From: Romanomermis culicivorax
Taxonomy: Eukaryota; Nematoda; Enoplea; Mermithida; Mermithidae
Direction: 5' to 3'
NCBI GenBank assembly: GCA_963922205.1
Contig: CAWUHX010000073.1
Location: 930,001 to 994,000 of the forward strand
DNA: 64,000 nucleotides
This document shows positions 57,442-64,000 of this stretch, piece by piece. Position numbers and translations under genes: made by a program. The notes under the pieces were generated by a model that saw only the letters and a program-made list of their open reading frames with translations, was not told the DNA's origin and did no database searches. Numbering within the stretch: the stretch's first letter is position 1; every line of letters begins with the position of its first letter.

Positions 57442-57479
57442 TAGTCTATTGACACAAATTCTAAGTCATGGGTCCAATA

Positions 57480-58641
57480 CATATAGTTTTTCAAAAACGT
57501 CAAGCTGGTTGAGGCAGTGGCCAGTTGGTTATTAAAAATGGCCAGAGCCTTAAAATCAAAGACTTAAAAATTGCCATGCCAAATAACTTCTAGAGGCACC
57601 TCACTAACATGTATCTGGCCAACTTCAGTGTGCCAAGTTTGGTTAATTTTATGAGGGTGTATTGGCTGATTATTGCAATCAAACCTTTGGCTCAGGGGTA
57701 GGAGATCTTCCCCACCAGCAGAAACGAACATTAATTTTCCTTCCACAATGACAGGCATATGCTCATAGCATGAGCCATTGATTCTATGATTTTTATAAAT
57801 TCGAGAGGCATCAGCATGGCATGGCCAAATAGTATAATATTTAATGCATGGTTAACATTGCTTTTATATTGTTGTGTCTGTTTACTTATCGATACCTGTA
57901 ATCTATTCCATATAAATTTTGTTGCTGGTGTCACGTGCCGACGAATTTCGTCGAACGTCACGTGATTCACACAAGTCGTCCCAAGAGGCCACTTGCTCTT
58001 CTTCAATTATTAAGTTGTCAACTGATATACAGTGGCCGCTGCAACACCACTTATAGTCAATATTGAGCTTGTTTCCTGTTGACCCCAATCCAGGAAGGTC
58101 TTGTTGATTGGTTGACCTTGAATGTTGTTGTTTCCCAGATAGATTTGCACTCAAAGTAGGTCAGGGTGCCTACCCTTATCTATTCGACAACTATACCCTT
58201 TGAGCCAAAGAAACCCATGTTGGTACAGATCCTTTGGGTCAGAACACTACACTTAAAAGCGAATGTTTTCCTAGGGTGACTACTAGGGGTATAGATAGAA
58301 TCAAAAGCTGTTAGAGGGTCTCCACCTGTCAAGGGTCTAACACATGAAACCGTTTTGAGAATTTCAATGGAATACCCACTCTGTGAATTCCCACACATCT
58401 GTAAAGGTGAGACTTTATTGATGCCCAAACAAATAATCACGAAAAATACATAAAACTTATGTATAATGGGCCATTGTTCCATTTTCTTAGGGATGATGGT
58501 CCTTACTCCAGCACCTGTGGCGTATTGAGGGGCATTTGTAGTTCCAATTTTGGGACCATTGTTCATGGTGCTTTCAGGCATAAAAATATCGGGCACCATT
58601 TGATGGGCCCTGTCCCACATTCCTTGGCCCACATCGTCCAT
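57480..58641 (-). pseudogene. Env-like glycoprotein of B2, internally deleted
   Basis: The first open frame (58641-58180) carries a hydrophobic signal-like segment ('FYVFFVIICLG') inside a longer in-frame leader, then 'LQMCGNSQSGYSIEI' and 'RICTNMGFFGSK', which align with B1. Further frames give 'WCCSGHCISVDNLIIEEEQ' followed by 'VASWD'. Immediately after this, a palindrome-like sequence (57932-57975) replaces roughly 170 residues present in B1. Similarity resumes near 'TKFIWNRLQ' and later 'GQIHVSEVPLEVIWHGNF'. The env is therefore a relic of the same glycoprotein as in B1 and lies between gag and protease. Confidence 0.8.
57932..57975. repeat. palindrome-like segment at an env deletion junction
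   Basis: The arms 'gtcacgtgccgacgaa' and 'ttcgtcgaacgtcacgtg' are near-perfect reverse complements. The segment recurs, in opposite orientation and with about three changes, at 25589-25632 in the 3' region of B1. Confidence 0.8.
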
Positions 58642-58923
58642 GCCTCAAGGACATCGGGGCGAGGGCAGAGGGTCTGGACCTCTGTCCAGATCAATCCCAT
58701 CAGCTGGTTGAGCATTTTCGGCAGTTTCTGCACCGAGTGGTTCATGCCCATCAACATTGAGGGCATTAGCAGTACTGTATATTGCCGTTGCAGACTGTAG
58801 AAAAGAAGCCCGTTTCAAGGGCAATTTTTCCAGAAGGGAATTAATTTTCTCACCTATTCTGTTCAAAATTGAGGGCGTATCTTGCGGCCCACTTTCTAAA
58901 TTTTCACCCTTTTTCGGTATTTT
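58642..58923 (-). other. Gag-Env junction region of B2
   Basis: Read in the same frame as Gag (60057) and Env (58641), it encodes a Pro/Asp-rich, non-hydrophobic linker ('LQSATAIYSTANALNVDGHE') with only two stops (58924-58926, 58645-58647). This continuity suggests that Gag and Env were once one polyprotein, although reinitiation is possible. Confidence 0.5.
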
Positions 58924-60326
58924 CTAATTTTTGTGCAGTGAGGGCATTGGATGGCTTTCTTTGTTACACCCGTTGTCAGTTATTTCCCCATCAGATATGT
59001 TATCGCAGGGCTCGGGCGTTGGTGGTATCGACCATACCAGTTTAAGAATGACACTGACATCGTCAGAATCATAGTCAAGTGTTATAATGCAACCTGTAAC
59101 TGCACCAGTAAGATTAAAGGGCATAATAGGGTCATCACTGTCCAAAAGATTAAGAATTGACCCATTGTTATTATTTTGGCCCTGTTTTTGGGGGCAATTC
59201 CTCCTATCAGGGCAATCATTGTGCCAATGCCCCGTTTTTCTATAGTGACGACATTTTCTAAAGCAGTTGGCGGCTAGGTGCCCTTCCTTGCTACAAATAG
59301 AGCATTTACGGGGCAAAGAAGGGGCGGGATCGCCCTTGCATTCATTGGCATAGTGCTCTTTTTTCCCACATTTGAAACATGTGACACCTGCCCGATCTGG
59401 ACGTTTTGGTTTTTCATTTTGACCCCTGTTTTTGAACATGTGGGTCATTAATTTATCAAAATTTTCATTTAATTGTGACATTTCTTTTTTGCAGAGATCC
59501 TCTCCCTGAACTGCAAAGACTGGTTCCCTAATGAAAGAGGGGTATGCAGACCCACAAGGGACTTTAGCTTCATACTGCAACATTTGATGTTCAATAAAAA
59601 CAGCTTCCAAAACAAGGGCTGTCAAATCAGGGTACTGTTTATACTTAATAACATTTTGGATGTCACTCAACAGACCCTCACAAAAAACGGGTTCAATTAA
59701 GTTTTCCCGTACAGCTAATATAAAATTTGGGTAGGCAAGCCAGCCCAACTTTTCGAGCTTATTGAAAGAAGCTATCACTGATTCAGTACGCTTTTGCCTA
59801 TGGTCCCATAAAATTTGGCAGTGAAACAGGGTGTCTTGCATGACTGGAAAAGCATCTAGCAATGCCTGCTTAGTTTGTTCGTAGGTTTCTGAGGGATTAG
59901 GAGAGTTGGAAATATTTTCGAATTTCATCAACACATCCCCCTCCAAATGGAATTCCAAAAATATCAGTTTAAGGGCATTGTCATCGATTTTGAGGCCCTT
60001 CAAAAGCATTTGTTTTTCCAACTTTTTGGCCCATTCTTCGAAATTTTCAGAGGGCATCCAGAAAAATGAGGAAAATCACAAATTTTAGTGCTTATTCCTC
60101 TTTGTAAATGTCCAACTCTCAACTCATTCAGGCCTGCTTCAGTGGTGGCTACTTTATGAGCAATTTGAGCTTTGAGCGCCCTTAAACGACCATATAATAT
60201 GTTGGCCAGGGCGTCTTGAACAACATTTCCTAAAGGGTCTTGCAAATTTTGGTTGTGAATCGGCATTTTTTCTCTTAGGGTTTGCTCCCTACTTTCATGC
60301 TCGACATGGTTAAATACGTCACACAA
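58924..60326 (-). pseudogene. Gag of B2 (capsid plus three zinc knuckles)
   Basis: The main frame is 60057-58924 (377 codons). The N-terminal part continues in another frame up to 60326, with a frameshift near 60050 inside 'FPHFSGCPSENFEEWAKKLE'. The capsid region includes 'LDAFPVMQDTLFHCQILWD'. Three CCHC-type knuckles follow: 'CFKCGKKEHYANEC', 'CSICSKEGHLAANC' and a degraded 'CRHYRKTGHWHNDC' (second Cys lost). It resembles B3 Gag. Env follows on the same strand, in the same frame. Confidence 0.88.
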
Positions 60327-63300
60327 TGATTCTTTTTGCAGAGCGGACCAAGCCAGTTGTTTTGATGAAATTTTTGTAGAAAAAATAAGTTTTGGATAAG
60401 GCTTGAAAATTTTGGGTTTTCCCCCTGTTATTAGGTCACTGCAATTTATATGTCAGGAGTGGGGTGTTGGGAGAATTATTAGTCCCCGAAGCACTGACAA
60501 ATGGGATGGGGTTTTTTCTAACTTTACTAATTTACAATAACAACAATAGATAAATGTTACAACTTATGTTACAACCGGTCAGATGTGGTCAGACCTGCGC
60601 CAGAATTCGAAGGGTTCCGGTTTGGGTGGCGATGCTGGCAAATAAGATAAAATGGGGCAACATCCCTGCCTGTGGAAGGGAAGGAATACCACCAAGGGCA
60701 GGCGGCCCTGAAAAATAAGAAAGGGGCACTATAGTACCCACAAAGAAAACCAATTTAAAGTTGGGATAGTTTGCTATCCACAAAATGGTGATAACGTTCA
60801 TGTTATATGCCAAAGGCATGAGAAACAGTCTAAAAAAAACGACTCTCCAATGAGTGGACAATTTCTACGACTCATCTCCTTCCATCTTTCAGAAGGGGTC
60901 CATCCCCAAACTAGATCGGCCTTCCACTTGAGACGCAGGTTCTGTCACTACAGTCCCATGCTTTCTGTTGTATTTCCACACATCCTAATGGGCCAGAGTG
61001 GCCTATTTCCCAAAAATCCATTAGTGTTTTGAATTGATCTGACCACATCTGCTGGGAAAATTGAACATATAAAACAATGACAAAAATCCGGCGGAAAAAA
61101 TTAAATTTTTGTGCATATATTTAACTTTTGGTACAGGAAACACGTAAACAAATTTTTTACAAGAACTGGTTTTTACCGGATTATTTCTCGGAAAAATTAT
61201 GATCGAAAATCTACAAAAAATACAAGATAATATTTTAAACTTTGTCACTTCTCATGACAATTATTGATAGAAGAAAACCCAAAAACCCACAGGTAGAAGT
61301 AATTGAAAAAGTAGACTTTTTGCAGTCCTTGCTTTGAATAAGGTTGGTTGGTTCTCTTTAACAGGATCATAGCCTTGAATATTTTATGCGGTGGGGTTAA
61401 TTGAGAAAAAACATCAGCAGGAAGATGTGCATGTGCTACTGACATTTTGACGATCCTGATTAAAGTAACAGATTTTGCTTATCCTTTATCCAGGCTGGAA
61501 TAATTTTCAGATTTTTACATTGCACGTGGCTGGAGAATGAGAACTTTCTTACTTCAAAGTTTTCGAAAAAAATATTGGTTGTTTTTGTTATTAAATGCTG
61601 GAAAATGAATTTTCACAGCAGTTATAGATACCTGGATGGAATCAATAAATCTACATCCCTAGAATAAGGTTTCCATCCTTTTAAATGTGATAGTTCATGT
61701 TTCAAATTGTAAAAATTGGCCAATGTTTAAACCTGCTGCACTGGCACATAACAATGCTGTCTATCCTGTACAGATTGGAAGATTGGGAAGGGGAAAAGGT
61801 ACTCCTAAAATATTTGATTGGGGGCAGTTGTCAGTGAATCCTTCCGCCAACTCTCAGTTTTGGACAGGTACGATTGACCATGCAGCTGGAAATCGAAGAT
61901 AAATACCTTGTTTTAGGTCAAAAGTGACTTTTGTTAGCAAAAATCAGTCCAAAATGTGAAAAATTTTCCGCTCTTTGCATTAAAACAATGTCAGATCAGT
62001 TTCAAAGCAGAAATTGTCAGATCAGTTTCAAAGCAGAAATTCATTCATCGGAGGCCTGTTTCATTCATTTTGGGTCGGAAAAACGCATTTTTCGACCACT
62101 TGATGTTGCTGACCCCTTCCCCCAAAACTCGAGAAAGTTGGCTATTTCCACCTATCAAAGTGACTTTTATTGTGTAACACAACTTCATGAACCTTGTATG
62201 ATTGTGCCCATCATATTTTCATCATTTTTTTCTGTGTCATCTCAATGCTATAAAAATAAGGATCTGAGTTCCCAATACACCTGAATAGAACGTGTAATGA
62301 AGAGGTCTAGGCTCAGAATTTCTATCGCTGGCTTGAAACTAATTCAAATCTAATTCTTGAAATAAATGTTTGGACAATATATTTTCGAACATTGCATAAT
62401 GTCATTGTGCAAGAAACTTTTTTGGCGATTATCATCAGAAAGATCATTATCTTTTATGGGCTCTTACTTGTCATCAAAGAGAACTTAACAGTCGATTCCA
62501 CATGTAATTCAAAGTCATTATACTCTTGGATAGCTTGCTGCAAAAATTGCCCCACAATGCTTTTAGATTAGATTTCAAAGTCGAAAATTTCAATTTTTTG
62601 CACCATAATGGCTCCATGACACCAAAAGGTTTGAGAAAGCTCGAAAACTTTCAAATAAAGCATCTATGAGCTTTTTAACACAAAAAACGGCTACAGGAAA
62701 ATGGGGATAAAATTATGACGCCTCTCCCTATTTGGGGAAAGACGCAAGGAAGTAAAGTTCACTAAAAAACATCTTTGAAGTTGTAAATTTTTTTCATGTT
62801 TTTTCTGTGATGAGAACCACAAACTATAAAGTTGGGGAAAACAGACAGAATGGCTATATGCAACAGATTTATTGTAGCTCCAACCAAGTGGCCAAATGAA
62901 AATGCAGTGTAGTGTGATCATCAAGACACCCAACTAAACCTTCATCATCCAGATTCAATGGATATGGGTCTGGATGAGAAATGCGAGTATCCAACACATT
63001 TACATTAGAAAGACATGTAACTGAAAATGGAGTTTGTGAGAAGTCATGCTAATGTCCTGATTAGGCTTCAAGTTGTAATAATCATAAAGTAAATGTATCT
63101 TTGCCAAAAGAATATATCAAAATATTATAAAGGTCTGCTCCAACCATATGTTTATCCATGAAGAATAATATGTGCTCAGATCAGCTGAGTGAAATGGAAA
63201 TGACTCAGATACAATTGTATTACAGATTTTATTAAAATGGGCTGGATAACGACTATAACAACAATGGTCATATCAATTATTTTACTTATACTATCAGCAA

Positions 63301-64000
63301 TTTTCATGCCTTCAATAATACAAGTTTTAATATGATTTATTGATTAAAATGTGTTTGAAAATATTGCATACACTAAAATGAGTTATCCAAAACCAGGGGT
63401 AAAGAAGGGTAGATATGAACAACTATAACATAAATATTGATAGTATTGAATGTAATACAGATGTATGAATTTGAGTATATAATATATTTGTCATATATTT
63501 ATTTGTTTAGGGCATTGATGAAGCTAAAGCATAATGGGTAATATCTATATCAAAATTTTGCATACATACAAATATTTTAGGAGATTTGATCATCATAAAA
63601 AATCAATTAAAAAATACATTTGTAGGAATATGTGTAGTGATATCACTGATGACTGTGAATTTTAAATTCAATATATTTTGATTTGGAAAATATAATATTA
63701 TTTTTTAACTCAATGTGTGATGTTAATAGATATTAAGATTGATAAGAGATTATATAAATTTTGGAGAATATATAAAACAATATATAAATTTAGGAAAATC
63801 AGATAATGTTACTTATATTTCATGAGGGGAGAATATAAAATTTTCTAAAAATTTGTTTCAAGGTTTAGATATTTCTCTAGAGAGTGGAGAATAGAATAAA
63901 ACCCAAATAACAATAAGGTTTTATCTACATTGCCTTGGAATACATTTGTAGATGAGGAAAAGTCCACCACTATTAAGCAGTGGGAATATACAAGTGAACA
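60327..64000. other. AT-rich sequence without a recognisable gene
   Basis: The first several hundred bases may hold the leader or 5' LTR of B2, but no LTR ends could be proven. A hydrophobic 90-codon minus-strand frame (60861-60589) has no family match. The last 1 kb is very AT-rich, with repeated 'tatataaattt' phrases near 63750-63800. Confidence 0.5.
61989..62040 (+). repeat. perfect 26-bp tandem duplication
   Basis: 'tgtcagatcagtttcaaagc' and the following six bases occur at 61989-62014 and again at 62015-62040. Confidence 0.9.

Noticed and set aside
62691-62933. 80-codon minus-strand ORF
   Set aside because: No motif and in an otherwise non-coding AT-rich stretch.
1-64000. CRISPR array, bacterial operons, rRNA or tRNA genes
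   Set aside because: No regular spacer-repeat array and no rRNA or tRNA signature was recognised; introns and LTR elements show the DNA is eukaryotic. A tRNA scan could not be run.

Overview
The window looks like nuclear DNA of an invertebrate animal. It is AT-rich, contains decayed transposons in most regions, has spliceosomal GT-AG introns of only about 50-65 bp inside coding frames, and carries Tc1/mariner, Ty3/Gypsy-type and Polinton/Maverick-type elements. I see no convincing host gene and cannot name the species. All assignments come from motif reading; no database was searched.

Layout. 1-4110: AT-rich, no gene seen. 4111-4620: imperfect tandem duplication. 4724-9829 (+): decayed Maverick/Polinton-like block with a protein-primed type family-B DNA polymerase interrupted by tiny introns, then a packaging ATPase. 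9990-13178 (-): decayed LTR-retroelement relic (copy B3: gag, protease, env fragment). 13440-14320: short tandem repeats. 14840-16860: unassigned ORF pieces. 17152-21916: Tc1-like transposon split by a second DNA transposon (17214-20631). 22668-24900: unassigned sequence and a GC-rich block. 24900-32531 (-): retroelement copy B1, with env, transmembrane segment, protease 1, protease 2, RT, RNase H, integrase and a probable 3' LTR. 32529-34440 (+): 3' end of a relative of the large element GyA, abutting B1 head to head. 34441-38080: AT-rich, with a probable Maverick capsid fragment near 36.1 kb. 38085-52145 (+): GyA, a full-length 14,061-bp LTR retrotransposon with two near-identical LTRs and a TGTA target duplication. 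55616-60326 (-): copy B2 (gag, env, protease, partial RT). 60327-64000: AT-rich, no gene seen.

Two systems stand out. First, GyA carries, downstream of a normal gag-protease-RT-RNase H-integrase set, a roughly 1,400-codon ORF whose N-terminus has the four acidic residues and the tyrosine of a DEDDy 3'-5' exonuclease (RNase D/WRN type), followed by a coiled coil, a basic segment and an RGG/GQ-rich tail. Second, the B family places an Env-like glycoprotein between gag and protease-RT, the reverse of the usual gag-pol-env order. Two copies (B1, B2) agree, and much of the B1 env-to-integrase stretch lies in one reading frame. In B1 the Env membrane segment runs directly into an extra retropepsin domain.
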